A stretch of 64,000 nucleotides of DNA, from positions 34,361 through 98,360 of the IMG/VR virus record IMGVR_UViG_3300007708_000003; one strand, 5' to 3'. The stretch is from a virus. Shown here in pieces: positions 32,092 to 41,540 of the stretch (positions are counted from its first letter, which is position 1; the number at the start of each line of letters is the position of its first letter). The translations under genes and the position numbers were made by a program. The notes under the pieces are model-generated. The model was not told the DNA's origin and did no database searches. It saw only the letters and a program-made list of their open reading frames with translations.

Positions 32092-32676
32092 TTATATATC
32101 AAATTCATTATATTCTTGTAGAAGATCTTTTTCTTCTTCCTTTCTTTCAAGCTTATAATTTTCTTTATTAAAAACTTTTGAAATCTTTACACGTGGATCT
32201 ACTTCTACATACTTTTTCCAATTTTCAGGATATGTTGCACTTACTTTTCTACTAAAATCTCTTGTAGCATCAAATGCCCATAACTCATGATTTTTGAATC
32301 TATACTTATTAGCAAATGTTGTAAAAAATATTTTTGCTATATGTTGATCACTTTCCCAATTTCTATGTTTTATTTTTTGCATATACTCCAGACTTGTTTT
32401 CATATCCATGTTATATCTCTTCTTAGGAGGAGGACATGTGCCAACAAAGATATGTCCAATTTGTAATGGTAATTCTACACCATCTCTAATATCAATTGCA
32501 GTTTTCCAAACATTTTGATTAAAAGTATATATAATATTTTTTATTTCATCTGATGTAAGATGTTCATACTGAGGAAATTTCAATTTTAAATTTTCTATAA
32601 ACTGAGTATTTAATATATTACAACTTGTTTTTCTAAACCTTGGTGCATTTAAATCTGGTTTTCTTATTTCATTCAT
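32092..32676 (-). CDS. IHF/HU-like DNA-binding-fold protein (194 aa)
   Basis: The central part (YTFNQNVWKTAIDIRDGVEL, then PLQIGHIFVGTC) has the order typical of HU/IHF-fold proteins: a helix ending before a short basic turn, a strand, and an IG-x-(I/F) strand. Basic, Lys/Arg-rich arms follow (PPPKKRYNMD, FRNKYRFKNHE-like segment). The C-terminus is highly charged (LERKEEEKDL). crAss-like phages carry two IHF-like subunits; the second here is at 57693-58085. It is embedded among ring genes, so a virion or packaging role is possible. The fold call rests on pattern only. Confidence 0.45.
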   Translation of the reverse strand: MNEIRKPDLNAPRFRKTSCNILNTQFIENLKLKFPQYEHLTSDEIKNIIYTFNQNVWKTAIDIRDGVELPLQIGHIFVGTCPPPKKRYNMDMKTSLEYMQKIKHRNWESDQHIAKIFFTTFANKYRFKNHELWAFDATRDFSRKVSATYPENWKKYVEVDPRVKISKVFNKENYKLERKEEEKDLLQEYNEFDI

Positions 32677-32737
32677 ACAGTATACATTAAGAATTTACTA
32701 AAAATTATGTAGATATTAAAGGATTTTTATAACTATA

Positions 32738-34012
32738 TTATATTGTGAATACAAATTCTGATATAAGACCTTTGTTAGCTTCATGTATATGTATAATAGC
32801 TGCACGCTGATTACCTGTCCATTTGTTATGATAATGATAATAATCTGATGAAGTTAATGCAGGAATTATTCTAGTAACAAACCCTTGTTCTTCATTCTCA
32901 GTAATTACTTCTTTTGTTTTTCTACCATGATAATGTCCTGTATATAGAAATCTATGTTTAGAAGATCCCCACTCTTTTGGAAAATCAGTAGCAAATACTA
33001 ATGGATTATTTTTAGAAGATACATCACCATGCTCAAGAGCAATCATGTTGTCATAATACATTACAACCTTTCTTTCTTTGTATGTTGTATTAAATATTAT
33101 TTCTGGTGATAATTTAAATACTTGTGATACTGCATGTATCAAATGAAAAGAAGATAGTCTATCATGATTACCTGGAATAAAGACTACTTCAAGATTATTA
33201 CAAAAGTGTTTCATCTTGCCTATTGCTAAACATATTGCATCAAATGCTTTCATATATGCTTTAGTAGCTGTTTCAGAATTTTCTACAGGAGTTCCTTTTG
33301 TAGTAGTACCATCAAATGTGTCCATATTAAGTGTATCAGGACCAATAACAAATATTATTTTTTCAAGATTATAGTTAGCATATGCTTTACCTATTAAGTA
33401 ACATATTGCTTTATCCATAACTATGCCCATGTTTTCATTACCAGGTTTACCAAAATGTAAATCTTGTAAAGAAATAACCCCACATACTTTTTCTGAAGAT
33501 GACTCATTTAAATATGCAGGGTTTATTTTATCATAGGTTGGTAGTTCATATTTAGACAACTCTTCTATAAAAGATTTCTGAACTATTTGTTCTTGTGGAA
33601 GTCTTGTTATTAATGCTGATACTAACCATTTATTATTTTGTTCTTTATTCCAAAACTGTGATAACTTCCATATTCTGGTATCAATGCCTAGTATTTTAAT
33701 TATCTCATCAGGTGTTCTAGGTTCTGTACTTGATATACCTGTTATCTTACTTGTACCAGTATCTAAATTTTGATGAGTTTCAATTACTTTTGATTCTTCA
33801 TTTTTTTGTATAAATATTTTATCATCAATATTTTTAAAAAAATCATCATCCATTATCTCATCATTTGTAATATTTTTTATAATATCTAATGTTCTTTTTT
33901 TAATAAACATATAATCATGAAGAGATAAACACATTCTATCTGCTTCTTCTTGATTAGACTTTTTTCTTGTTAATCCTTGATAAATTAGTTTACTAATAAT
34001 TTTCATAATCAA
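32738..34012 (-). CDS. Calcineurin-like metallophosphoesterase (424 aa)
   Basis: The metallophosphoesterase motifs appear in order: D184-L-H186 (SLQDLHFG), a GD-equivalent in GPDTLN (D226), GNHD at 281-284, HGD at 328-330 and GHYH at 359-362. These supply the usual dinuclear metal ligands. The first 150 residues are a separate charged helical region rich in Asp and Lys, perhaps DNA- or protein-binding. A metallophosphoesterase is a recurrent member of the crAss-like gene set. It is the first gene after the terminator at 34050-34080 and has its own TACATTTG promoter element 16 bases before the ATG. It may therefore be expressed independently of the adhesin genes. The substrate is unknown; nucleic acid or nucleotide is plausible. 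Confidence 0.8.
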   Translation of the reverse strand: MIMKIISKLIYQGLTRKKSNQEEADRMCLSLHDYMFIKKRTLDIIKNITNDEIMDDDFFKNIDDKIFIQKNEESKVIETHQNLDTGTSKITGISSTEPRTPDEIIKILGIDTRIWKLSQFWNKEQNNKWLVSALITRLPQEQIVQKSFIEELSKYELPTYDKINPAYLNESSSEKVCGVISLQDLHFGKPGNENMGIVMDKAICYLIGKAYANYNLEKIIFVIGPDTLNMDTFDGTTTKGTPVENSETATKAYMKAFDAICLAIGKMKHFCNNLEVVFIPGNHDRLSSFHLIHAVSQVFKLSPEIIFNTTYKERKVVMYYDNMIALEHGDVSSKNNPLVFATDFPKEWGSSKHRFLYTGHYHGRKTKEVITENEEQGFVTRIIPALTSSDYYHYHNKWTGNQRAAIIHIHEANKGLISEFVFTI

Positions 34013-34027
34013 TTATTTAGGGTTATA

Positions 34028-34035
34028 CAAATGTA
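34028..34035 (-). promoter_or_regulatory. Bacteroidota-type -7 promoter element (TACATTTG)
   Basis: Minus-strand TACATTTG fits TAnnTTTG and lies directly after the terminator at 34050-34080, 15 bases before the metallophosphoesterase ATG. Terminator plus promoter marks a transcription-unit boundary between the adhesin and tail-ring genes. Confidence 0.5.
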
Positions 34036-34049
34036 ATGAAAAGTTTTTA

Positions 34050-34080
34050 TAAAAAAACAACCCCCGCGTAACAGCGAGGG
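34050..34080 (-). terminator. Rho-independent terminator after the adhesin gene
   Basis: On the minus strand, CCCTCGC and GCGGGGG form a 7-bp GC-rich stem (one G-U) with a TGTTAC loop, followed by TTGTTTTTTT. It lies 46 bases after the stop of the 986-aa adhesin. Confidence 0.85.
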
Positions 34081-34125
34081 AAGTTTCTCAGAATATGGAA
34101 AACCAACAAACCATTTCTGATACTA

Positions 34126-37086
34126 TTATAAGAAAAATTCACCAATTCTATTAAAAAATAAAAAAGAACCAGTACCACTAGCTGTAAAAGTACCTGTGTA
34201 AGTACTATTTACAGTACCATCTGAATTAAGTACATAATAACCTTTTGACACATTTCCTGTACCTAAGTAACTTGTTAAATATCCTGCAAATAAAACACTA
34301 CCATCATTAAGAACACTTACATCATATCCACATCTACCTATTGTAGAAGAAGAAAAATCTCCTAAAACTGTTGTTGTGTCAATAGTAAATGATGTATCTT
34401 TTGTTCCATCAGTATTAAGTTTAATTAAACCATTTGCTCTATTTGTAGTATCATCTGAACTATTATAATATGCAAAATTACCTGTTACTAAAATACCATT
34501 TACATGTGGTATAATTCTTTCTACACATACTCCATATTGTAGTAAAGTTCCAGACCCATAGTCTTTTGTACCATCTCTAAATGGTCTAAACCAACCTGAG
34601 TTAATACCTAAACTAGCATTTGGTTTTAAGAATCCTGTACCTGTATCAAATTCTAAAACTGGAGCAATGTCACCATTTTTTTTAATTTTAACAATGTTAT
34701 ATGCATTTACTCCTCTATAAGTATAAAAAGCACCACCTGCATATATATCTCCTAATACATCAACATATATTGTTTTTACTATTGAAGATGCATTTATAAA
34801 TCCAGTAGTAGTATCACGTACAGATTGTTGTACAGAAAAACTTGTTGATAAAGCACTAAATGTAGGATCTAGTGTTCCATCAAAGTTAAGCCTTACTAAG
34901 TTAAGTACATTAACAAATGTACCAGTAATATTTGTATAAGCATTAAATGCTCCTGCTACTACAATTTTTGTTTCAGTAGGATCTGATTCGTCAAATTGAA
35001 TATCATATACACATGGAGGCATACTAGCAGCTGAAGTATAACGTAATCCAGAAATTCCTATTTTAAATATAGTTTGAGGTATAATTGCTCCTGTAGTTGC
35101 GTCTAAACAAACAAGATTTGCTGAACATGGAATACCTTTATATGATTGAAAGCTACCTCCTACAAATATTCTATTTGAAGCTTGATGGTATTTTATTGCA
35201 CGTACAACAGCAGGAGTAATTGTACCAGTACTTACTCCAAATCCTTGATTAATACCTGATCCTGGATTAAATGTTCTATTTATTTGACCAAAAAATCTTG
35301 TAGATGAACTAGTACAATTTAATTTAATAACACCTCCTGACAAATATGAACCAGCTTGATCTGTTGCACCAGCTCCTGCTAAAGTACCTATAAAAATACC
35401 ATCATTAGCAAGTTCAGTAGTATAAATATTTGTATTATTTGATGATGGTACACTAAATCCTAAAACAGGTTTTGTTGTATTAAGATTTCCTGCAGAACTA
35501 TCTATTTTTAGCATACCTGTTTGAGGTGTAGCTATGTTACCCATAATAAATGATAAAGCTTCACCATTACAAAATTGAGGATCAGGACATGGAGGTATTT
35601 CAATAGTAAAATTTGTAGGATTACTATTTAAAATTCCACAATTTGTAGTAATAGAACCATTGTAAGTTACACCACATACCCATGGAAAACTAAATGATGG
35701 TAATGAACTTGTTAATGATGTAGAACTACCACCTGTAAAACCATATGTTAAAGTATAACCTACTGCACCAGGTAAAGCTGCAAATGTTACAAGTACATTA
35801 ATACCAGATATAACTACAGTAGGAGAAAAAGGTTGTGGACAATTTGGTTCACAACATGATTGTTGTGTAGAAGGTGATGGTTCACATATCCCATTACCTG
35901 AAGCTGGTGTAGTTATAGTACATGTACGTGTTTGAGTACAACCAGAACCTGGTACACATGGATCAGGTGTCCAAGCTGTACAAGTCCATACACAATCAAC
36001 ATCTGGTGGTTGTACACACCCTCCTCCTAATGTAGATGTTATCATTGCAGAAACTCCAGGTTCAGCAGCTGTCCACTCAGCACTTGATGTGCTAATAGGA
36101 TTAAATGTATCTGTATCTAAAGTATATCCTAAAATATAAGATATTCCAGTTTGATAAAAATGTTGCCATCCTTCAACAACATCATATATAACCTTCATAT
36201 TATATACACCATCTGGTGTAGTAATAGTCCACCAATATTCAGGAAACCCTGAGTTTCCTAAGTATACTGGTGCAACAGATGTATAATAAGTAAAAAGTTC
36301 AGGATCATCACCGCCACTATTTGTTATTAAAATTGTATATTGAAAACACATTTTTACAGCAGGACATGTTGATATTTGTGAGGAAATTAAAAAATCGTTA
36401 CATAACTCACAATTGCTCCATATTTGAGTAGTATTATTACTTATTGGTAAATAGTTGCTATTATTATTTAATGTTTGATATCCTGCTGCCATAGTACCTA
36501 AAATAGGTGTTATATGCCATAAAAGAGTAACATTATTATACCATACATAAAGATCAGGAGCACCACAAATAAATTCTAATAAATAATATGGTTTCTCATT
36601 AAGTATACCTACAGGTGATGTTAATATTTGTGTAGGATCAGGTTCTGATTCACACATATAACTACTAAAACTAAAACATACATCTTTAACATCACACACT
36701 TTATAATCAACTAAAGATCCACATTCAGCACCACCATTTGCAGCAGGTGTAATTACAGTTCTTGTACGTGTACTTCTACCACATACTAATAACTCATCTT
36801 CATAATAACATTCACATGAACTCCATGGTCCCCATGCACTAACTACACAGTCTTGTGGCACTTGTTCACAACAATCACATATAGGTAAAACATTATTAAA
36901 AATACTTAATACTTCTAAAAAAGTCATTCCTGATTCTATACCTAAACATTTAATATTGCTACCTGTATATATTACACAAGCAGCATTATATTCATTACCA
37001 CATAATCCTGACAAATCTGGAAGTGGTAATGGTGTTATTGTACTAGGACACGGTGAACAATCGTTGCAATTATTATTTGGATACAT
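34126..37086 (-). CDS. Tail adhesin: docking motif, thrombospondin-1, Fn3 and delta-60/beta-propeller domains (986 aa)
   Basis: Residues 30-72 carry a docking-type motif (ACVIYTGSNIKCLGIESG) shared with two upstream proteins. Residues about 80-131 form a thrombospondin type-1 repeat: W85-x2-W88, CGRSTRTRT, then GGAECGS and the final Cys. A second TSP1-like block lies near 355-405 (CTAWTPDPC...TQTRTCTI). A fibronectin-III-like domain follows at about 415-500. From about 560 to the end are repeats of the type AIKYHQASNRIFVGGSFQSY and LVRLNFDGTLDPTFS, the DUF5122/delta-60 pattern that builds beta-propellers. This domain chain suggests a receptor-binding tail fibre. It is the last gene of the adhesin set and is closed by a strong terminator. 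The receptor is unknown. Confidence 0.75.
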   Translation of the reverse strand: MYPNNNCNDCSPCPSTITPLPLPDLSGLCGNEYNAACVIYTGSNIKCLGIESGMTFLEVLSIFNNVLPICDCCEQVPQDCVVSAWGPWSSCECYYEDELLVCGRSTRTRTVITPAANGGAECGSLVDYKVCDVKDVCFSFSSYMCESEPDPTQILTSPVGILNEKPYYLLEFICGAPDLYVWYNNVTLLWHITPILGTMAAGYQTLNNNSNYLPISNNTTQIWSNCELCNDFLISSQISTCPAVKMCFQYTILITNSGGDDPELFTYYTSVAPVYLGNSGFPEYWWTITTPDGVYNMKVIYDVVEGWQHFYQTGISYILGYTLDTDTFNPISTSSAEWTAAEPGVSAMITSTLGGGCVQPPDVDCVWTCTAWTPDPCVPGSGCTQTRTCTITTPASGNGICEPSPSTQQSCCEPNCPQPFSPTVVISGINVLVTFAALPGAVGYTLTYGFTGGSSTSLTSSLPSFSFPWVCGVTYNGSITTNCGILNSNPTNFTIEIPPCPDPQFCNGEALSFIMGNIATPQTGMLKIDSSAGNLNTTKPVLGFSVPSSNNTNIYTTELANDGIFIGTLAGAGATDQAGSYLSGGVIKLNCTSSSTRFFGQINRTFNPGSGINQGFGVSTGTITPAVVRAIKYHQASNRIFVGGSFQSYKGIPCSANLVCLDATTGAIIPQTIFKIGISGLRYTSAASMPPCVYDIQFDESDPTETKIVVAGAFNAYTNITGTFVNVLNLVRLNFDGTLDPTFSALSTSFSVQQSVRDTTTGFINASSIVKTIYVDVLGDIYAGGAFYTYRGVNAYNIVKIKKNGDIAPVLEFDTGTGFLKPNASLGINSGWFRPFRDGTKDYGSGTLLQYGVCVERIIPHVNGILVTGNFAYYNSSDDTTNRANGLIKLNTDGTKDTSFTIDTTTVLGDFSSSTIGRCGYDVSVLNDGSVLFAGYLTSYLGTGNVSKGYYVLNSDGTVNSTYTGTFTASGTGSFLFFNRIGEFFL

Positions 37087-37095
37087 ATTTTATTT

Positions 37096-37737
37096 TTATA
37101 ATTTTGTACTACACCATAATGAGTCATAATTTGCAACAGTAAATACGTATACATAGTTATTTATACTATCATAAGTAAATACTAAACCAACTGATAAAAT
37201 TTGTGAAATATAAGTACTTACTTTTACTGGATCATTGTATCTGTCTTCTAAATAAGTTTTTAGAAAACAAATATTATCATCATCATCAATAGTACCATAT
37301 TCAACAACACCATTACTCATCAATTCTAGATAAGATCCTTCAGGTACAGCTGTTTCAAATGTTTTAAAACAAGTATCTAAATCTTTACAACATCTAGGAA
37401 TAGATGACCAGCACATTTCTGATTTTATTAATAGTGAAGTTGAAAATGTTCCCATAAAGTTATAGCAACAAGGAGCACTTGCAGGATTAGTTGTCCATCC
37501 TTTAAAAGTTGCTAAAGATATAAACATAGAAGCATTTCCTAAAAAATAAATATTTCCACAAATATCATCTATTGCTTCACAACTTGGTTCACAGTATGGA
37601 GGAACAGGATAAATACCAAAAACACTACCTGTTGCATTATTAGATATAAAAGTTGAAAGATCTAAAACAGGACCAGATGCATCATATGCTTCAAACAAAT
37701 CTTCAACAAATTTTTTAAAAGGACTTAGACAAGCCAT
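37096..37737 (-). CDS. Small Cys-rich tail-associated protein (213 aa)
   Basis: A 213-residue acidic, Cys-rich protein starting MACLSPFKKFVEDLFEAYDA. It shows pairs or triplets of Cys (PPYCEPSCEAIDDICG, PCCYNF, PRCCKDLDTC) and a beta-rich C-terminal third (VSTYISQILSVGLVFTYDS). No family was recognised. It sits nine bases before the TSP1 adhesin in the same operon. I infer a fibre-assembly or adaptor component. Confidence 0.45.
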   Translation of the reverse strand: MACLSPFKKFVEDLFEAYDASGPVLDLSTFISNNATGSVFGIYPVPPYCEPSCEAIDDICGNIYFLGNASMFISLATFKGWTTNPASAPCCYNFMGTFSTSLLIKSEMCWSSIPRCCKDLDTCFKTFETAVPEGSYLELMSNGVVEYGTIDDDDNICFLKTYLEDRYNDPVKVSTYISQILSVGLVFTYDSINNYVYVFTVANYDSLWCSTKL

Positions 37738-37793
37738 AGTGTATATTTTTTATTATTAAACAATGTTTATTTTTTTATTATATTATAATTTTA

Positions 37794-38804
37794 TTATCTA
37801 AAATTACATGCAATAGCACATTCAGTTTTTAAACTTGAATCAATTACATTACTAAATGTATTAGATACTTGGTCAGTCCAGTTAAGTGTAGTTAAGTATA
37901 TATCTAATGAAGAATTAGATAAAGATGAATGAAATATTCCTACACCAGTGTTTGTAATAGAATTAAATCCACTCCAAACTTCCCATCTATTATTTAAAGA
38001 ACTCCAAAATACATAATATGTTCCTGTATTTGCACCTTCAGTATAAGGAATTATATAAAAATATTTACCATTTACTAAATTTGTTTCTGGTAGGTTATCT
38101 GCATATTCATATGTTGTAACTACTCCTAATGTGTTTCTTTCAGTTTTTAAACATAAATATAAATTAGATCCAGTGTAACTACTTAAAAATTCAAAATATT
38201 CTGCAGTATGTGACATTAAAATATTATCATTAACACATCTTATTACAAGTCCTTTATCATAACTTCCTATACTAGGAATACCAACTATAGTTAAAAATAA
38301 TTCTTGATTTTGAGCTTGTGTAAGACCTGTTGAAGATAAAAAGTCATATATAAATTTCAATCCACTATGACCATTAATAGTATTAATTTCAACAATACCA
38401 AATTGTTCAACAAAGTTTTCAATAAAATTTATTCCACTAAATGCTTCTATTCCTAACAACACTGATAATTGATTTATGTAAAACATAAAATCAGAATTTG
38501 ATCCACATTGTGTATAAGCTTCACCATAAGATGTTGTAATAGAATCTAAATTTGGAAAATCAGCAATGTAGTCTTCTGAAAATTGAAGCCAAGTTCTTGA
38601 ATTTACAAATAAAGACAAACAACATAATTCGCCTACATCTTTACCTGCAATTTGAGAAACATTATAATTTTCAAAAAAACTTTCAAAATCAATAAAATTA
38701 TTTAAAGTATAAGGACCATTACAATCTGGACAACATAAATTAAATTTTGTTAATATAAGTCCTTCGTTTAATGCATCACTAAAAATTTCCATACCTTCTG
38801 CCAT
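37794..38804 (-). CDS. Cys-containing tail-associated protein (336 aa)
   Basis: The protein starts MAEGMEIFSDALNEGLILTK and has CCPDC near residue 24, a helical-looking N-terminal two thirds, and a C-terminal beta segment with the pattern TYYVFWSSLNNRWEVW. No family was recognised. It lies between the DUF11 protein and the 213-aa Cys-rich protein, so it probably belongs to the same distal tail assembly. A 56-base AT-rich gap follows it. Confidence 0.45.
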   Translation of the reverse strand: MAEGMEIFSDALNEGLILTKFNLCCPDCNGPYTLNNFIDFESFFENYNVSQIAGKDVGELCCLSLFVNSRTWLQFSEDYIADFPNLDSITTSYGEAYTQCGSNSDFMFYINQLSVLLGIEAFSGINFIENFVEQFGIVEINTINGHSGLKFIYDFLSSTGLTQAQNQELFLTIVGIPSIGSYDKGLVIRCVNDNILMSHTAEYFEFLSSYTGSNLYLCLKTERNTLGVVTTYEYADNLPETNLVNGKYFYIIPYTEGANTGTYYVFWSSLNNRWEVWSGFNSITNTGVGIFHSSLSNSSLDIYLTTLNWTDQVSNTFSNVIDSSLKTECAIACNFR

Positions 38805-38826
38805 TTTTTTTATTTTTTATTTATTA

Positions 38827-39480
38827 TTATAAACCTGATGTAGTAAAAGCATAATTTAAGAAATATACAATTGGATTTTCACAACAACTTGTACATAATA
38901 CTAGTGGTGTAATTGTAACATTTGCTTCTAAATCTTCTGATTGATCTGCAGACAATATTGCAAGATTTTCATATGCACCTAAACAATTAACTTTAACAGT
39001 CATTGTCAGTGTTGATACTTGATAAGGATCCATTGTACCAATTGTCCAAGCAGGTGCTAACCATGTACCATCTGTTACAGTATTACTTATATATTCAAAA
39101 CCAGTTTGTAATATATCTGTAACAATAACATTTGTTGCTGTAGAATTACTTGTGTTACTTACAACAATTGTAAATGTCATTTCAGATTCTACAATTGGAG
39201 TTAAAGTACTTGCTGTTTTTTGAATTGTTAAAATATTATTTAAACAACATTCACAAACTCTTGCAGCCAATGCTTGTATAATAGTATTTATACTATCATT
39301 AGTTTCAATACCTATACATGGAATATCTAGACCTGTATATATTACACAATTACCATCATAATGTTCAACACAATCCTCACCAATACATGTAGGAGGTGTA
39401 GGTGGAACTGGAGGTGGAACAGGTGGACAACAGCTATTACAGCCACATCCAGGATTACAATTAGAATTAGTACAAGACAT
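38827..39480 (-). CDS. Tail protein with docking motif and DUF11 domain (217 aa)
   Basis: A Cys/Pro-rich start (CNPGCGCNSCCPPVPPPVPP) leads to the docking motif DGNCVIYTGLDIPCIGIETN at about 43-62. Residues about 85-170 are a DUF11-type Ig-like module (LTIQKTASTLTPIVESEMTF, TIVVSNTSNSTATNVIVTD, GTMDPYQVSTLTM). DUF11 domains are common in bacterial surface and adhesin proteins. The protein is short and may be a fibre adaptor or a decoration displaying one Ig-like domain. It lies 19 bases after the 540-aa Fn3 protein in the adhesin operon. Confidence 0.65.
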   Translation of the reverse strand: MSCTNSNCNPGCGCNSCCPPVPPPVPPTPPTCIGEDCVEHYDGNCVIYTGLDIPCIGIETNDSINTIIQALAARVCECCLNNILTIQKTASTLTPIVESEMTFTIVVSNTSNSTATNVIVTDILQTGFEYISNTVTDGTWLAPAWTIGTMDPYQVSTLTMTVKVNCLGAYENLAILSADQSEDLEANVTITPLVLCTSCCENPIVYFLNYAFTTSGL

Positions 39481-39499
39481 ATTTATTTATTTATTTTTA

Positions 39500-41122
39500 T
39501 TATACACAAACTGAAAAAGTATTTGCAGGATTAAATTCTGTATTTATATCATTTACAGATACTTGACAACTTAACACTGTATTAACTGGAGTACATAAAG
39601 CAGTGCCACAATTATTATAGGTTCCTGCAGCATATACATAATTAGCAGAAGAATTACCAGGAATTATAGGTATTATTACATCTACATATGATGTTCCATA
39701 AAATGAACAACTTGTAACTGCATATCTTATTTTAACTTCAATATTATAAGCATTCCCATTTATTACTGGAACTCCTGAAACAGCATTTACTAATTGAACA
39801 GTTGTTTTATTATTTTTTTCTGTATATGCTACAGGTAAAGCACTTTCAGTACAGAATATACTCGTATCTGGAGCAGCTACATCATCAACATTAATATGAA
39901 ATAATATAGTAGGTACTAATAATTCAGTAACTATAGGTGCACCATTTGATTCACCACAAGAATATCCTGCATGTATATATACTACATATTCTGTACCTAC
40001 AACAATAGAAGAACCTACAATATTTACGCTAAATGTACTATTTGAAACAACAGAGTCAAAAAGAGAAGGTCCTGTTGGAGCACTTCCTGTCCATTCAAAA
40101 ACTTCAATTCTATAAGTAAGTGGTAATTCAATTCCTGCATAACTAGGTGCAGTCCAAGTAATTGTAGAATATGCTGTACCTATTGTCATTGCAGTAACAT
40201 TTTCTGGTACTGCTAATACACATGGTAATGCAACTGGTAATGAAAAATAATTTACAAGTTGGTTTCTCATATCACATACAGTTAACCATAAATTATTTAT
40301 AGCATCTGCAGCTGTTGTAGGTGTGCCAACCCATTCTGGTATATCACCCATTAAACCTGAACCAAATAATACTGGAGAACTTGCTAATGAAGGACATTGT
40401 CTATTTACTGCAGCAAATAATATTGTTGAAATACCAACACTACTTAACATGTTACAATAAGATGCTTCTAAATTTGCAAATGCATCTTGTATTAATAGTG
40501 TTTGTCCTGGTGTAGGTGCACTTGCACATTGAGAAGTTACAAATATTTCATATGTATATGCTTGCAAATTAGCAACTTGAAATTGTAAAGTTGATACATT
40601 ATTTGTAAGCATTAATATGTTACTATTAATATTATTAATATCTAATATAACTGTACAAATAGTATTTGCTAAATACAAAAGATAATCTGTAAAAAGCATT
40701 GTAGTTACAAGATCTCCATTACTATCTGTAAAATATAAACATGGAGGTAATGCTACATATGTGTCTGATGTTGATGTACCAGTATCACCACTATTTCTAT
40801 TTTCATTTCCAAAACTTGTACCTCCTCCATTAGCTTCTAAACTACAAATTTTATTTATAATAAGTTGTAATAATTGCTTTAAATTTTGAGGATCTTCAAC
40901 ACCTGATTGTATAAAACAAGCAAATTCTAATGTTGTAATATCAAGTATATTTTCAGTAACATCACATAATAATGTTGCAAGTTTAAATACAACTTCATCT
41001 ATAGAATCTCCAGCACACAAATCTATACAAGGAATATCTGGTCCTTGCCATATCACACATGCTGTAGATATTTTAGGGCAGTTATCTCTATTAGATCCTG
41101 GAGTGGTTATTGGTGTTCCCAT
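39500..41122 (-). CDS. Tail protein with docking motif and Fn3-like domain (540 aa)
   Basis: Residues about 15-45 (STACVIWQGPDIPCIDLCAG, DSIDEVVFKL) carry the same docking motif as the DUF11 and TSP1 proteins. The middle is helical and Asn-rich with heptad-like stretches (DINNINSNILMLTNNVSTLQ), perhaps a trimeric stalk. Residues about 300-400 resemble fibronectin type III (PENVTAMTIGTAYSTITWTA ... TYRIEVFEW). A Thr/Val-rich beta C-terminus follows. The start overlaps the previous stop by one base (TAATG). A fibre or fibre-base role is likely; receptor binding is inferred. Confidence 0.6.
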   Translation of the reverse strand: MGTPITTPGSNRDNCPKISTACVIWQGPDIPCIDLCAGDSIDEVVFKLATLLCDVTENILDITTLEFACFIQSGVEDPQNLKQLLQLIINKICSLEANGGGTSFGNENRNSGDTGTSTSDTYVALPPCLYFTDSNGDLVTTMLFTDYLLYLANTICTVILDINNINSNILMLTNNVSTLQFQVANLQAYTYEIFVTSQCASAPTPGQTLLIQDAFANLEASYCNMLSSVGISTILFAAVNRQCPSLASSPVLFGSGLMGDIPEWVGTPTTAADAINNLWLTVCDMRNQLVNYFSLPVALPCVLAVPENVTAMTIGTAYSTITWTAPSYAGIELPLTYRIEVFEWTGSAPTGPSLFDSVVSNSTFSVNIVGSSIVVGTEYVVYIHAGYSCGESNGAPIVTELLVPTILFHINVDDVAAPDTSIFCTESALPVAYTEKNNKTTVQLVNAVSGVPVINGNAYNIEVKIRYAVTSCSFYGTSYVDVIIPIIPGNSSANYVYAAGTYNNCGTALCTPVNTVLSCQVSVNDINTEFNPANTFSVCV

Positions 41123-41346
41123 TATATTGTATTTATTTTTTCTTCAATTTTTGATAAACTACATATAGCAGGCATTACACATGCACATAGTTCCATTTCT
41201 TTTCCTCTTATAAGTAAATTACGCAAGTCATCTGCAAGTTCTACATTAATAAGTGCAGAGCATGTTTTTAAACCATAACGCTTTCTTTTATAACCTGCAT
41301 ATACAGATTCAGCAAATACTTCATTTATACGTATAAGAGTATCCAT
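41122..41346 (-). CDS. Small conserved-type phage protein (74 aa)
   Basis: A 74-residue protein with a basic N-terminal half (YAGYKRKRYGLKTC) and a C-terminal half rich in Leu and Cys (MELCACVMPAICSLSKIEEK). No family was recognised. It is translationally coupled to the 540-aa tail protein by a one-base overlap and lies four bases after the small zinc-motif protein. Confidence 0.4.
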   Translation of the reverse strand: MDTLIRINEVFAESVYAGYKRKRYGLKTCSALINVELADDLRNLLIRGKEMELCACVMPAICSLSKIEEKINTI

Positions 41347-41350
41347 TTAC

Positions 41351-41515
41351 TTATTTGTTTATATTAGTTGCTACTCTTTTTTGTTCATTGCTTTGATATA
41401 CAAGCGATTGCTCATAAGTACTTAAACAATTTACACATACTGATGCACCATTAGATGCTTTTCTTGTTTGACAACCACAACCTAGTTGTGCTTGACAGTT
41501 GCTACATTGTGCCAT
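41351..41515 (-). CDS. Small Cys-motif (zinc finger-like) protein (54 aa)
   Basis: This reads MAQCSNCQAQLGCGCQTRKA with CVNCLSTYE further on, giving CxxC, CGC and CxxC groups suited to binding zinc. The ATG at 41515-41513 is preceded at 16 bases by the AACCTT leader motif, which supports this start. It lies four bases before the 74-aa gene and 23 bases after the 188-aa gene. The function is unknown; it may help fold the Cys-rich tail proteins or be a structural piece. Confidence 0.55.
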   Translation of the reverse strand: MAQCSNCQAQLGCGCQTRKASNGASVCVNCLSTYEQSLVYQSNEQKRVATNINK

Positions 41516-41531
41516 TTGGTTTTAATATTTA

Positions 41532-41540
41532 AAGGTTATT
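41532..41540 (-). promoter_or_regulatory. Leader motif AATAACCTT before the 54-aa Cys protein
   Basis: Minus-strand AATAACCTT followed by TAAATATT, 16 bases before the ATG at 41515. It is one of five copies of this motif at similar distance from a start codon. Confidence 0.4.
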
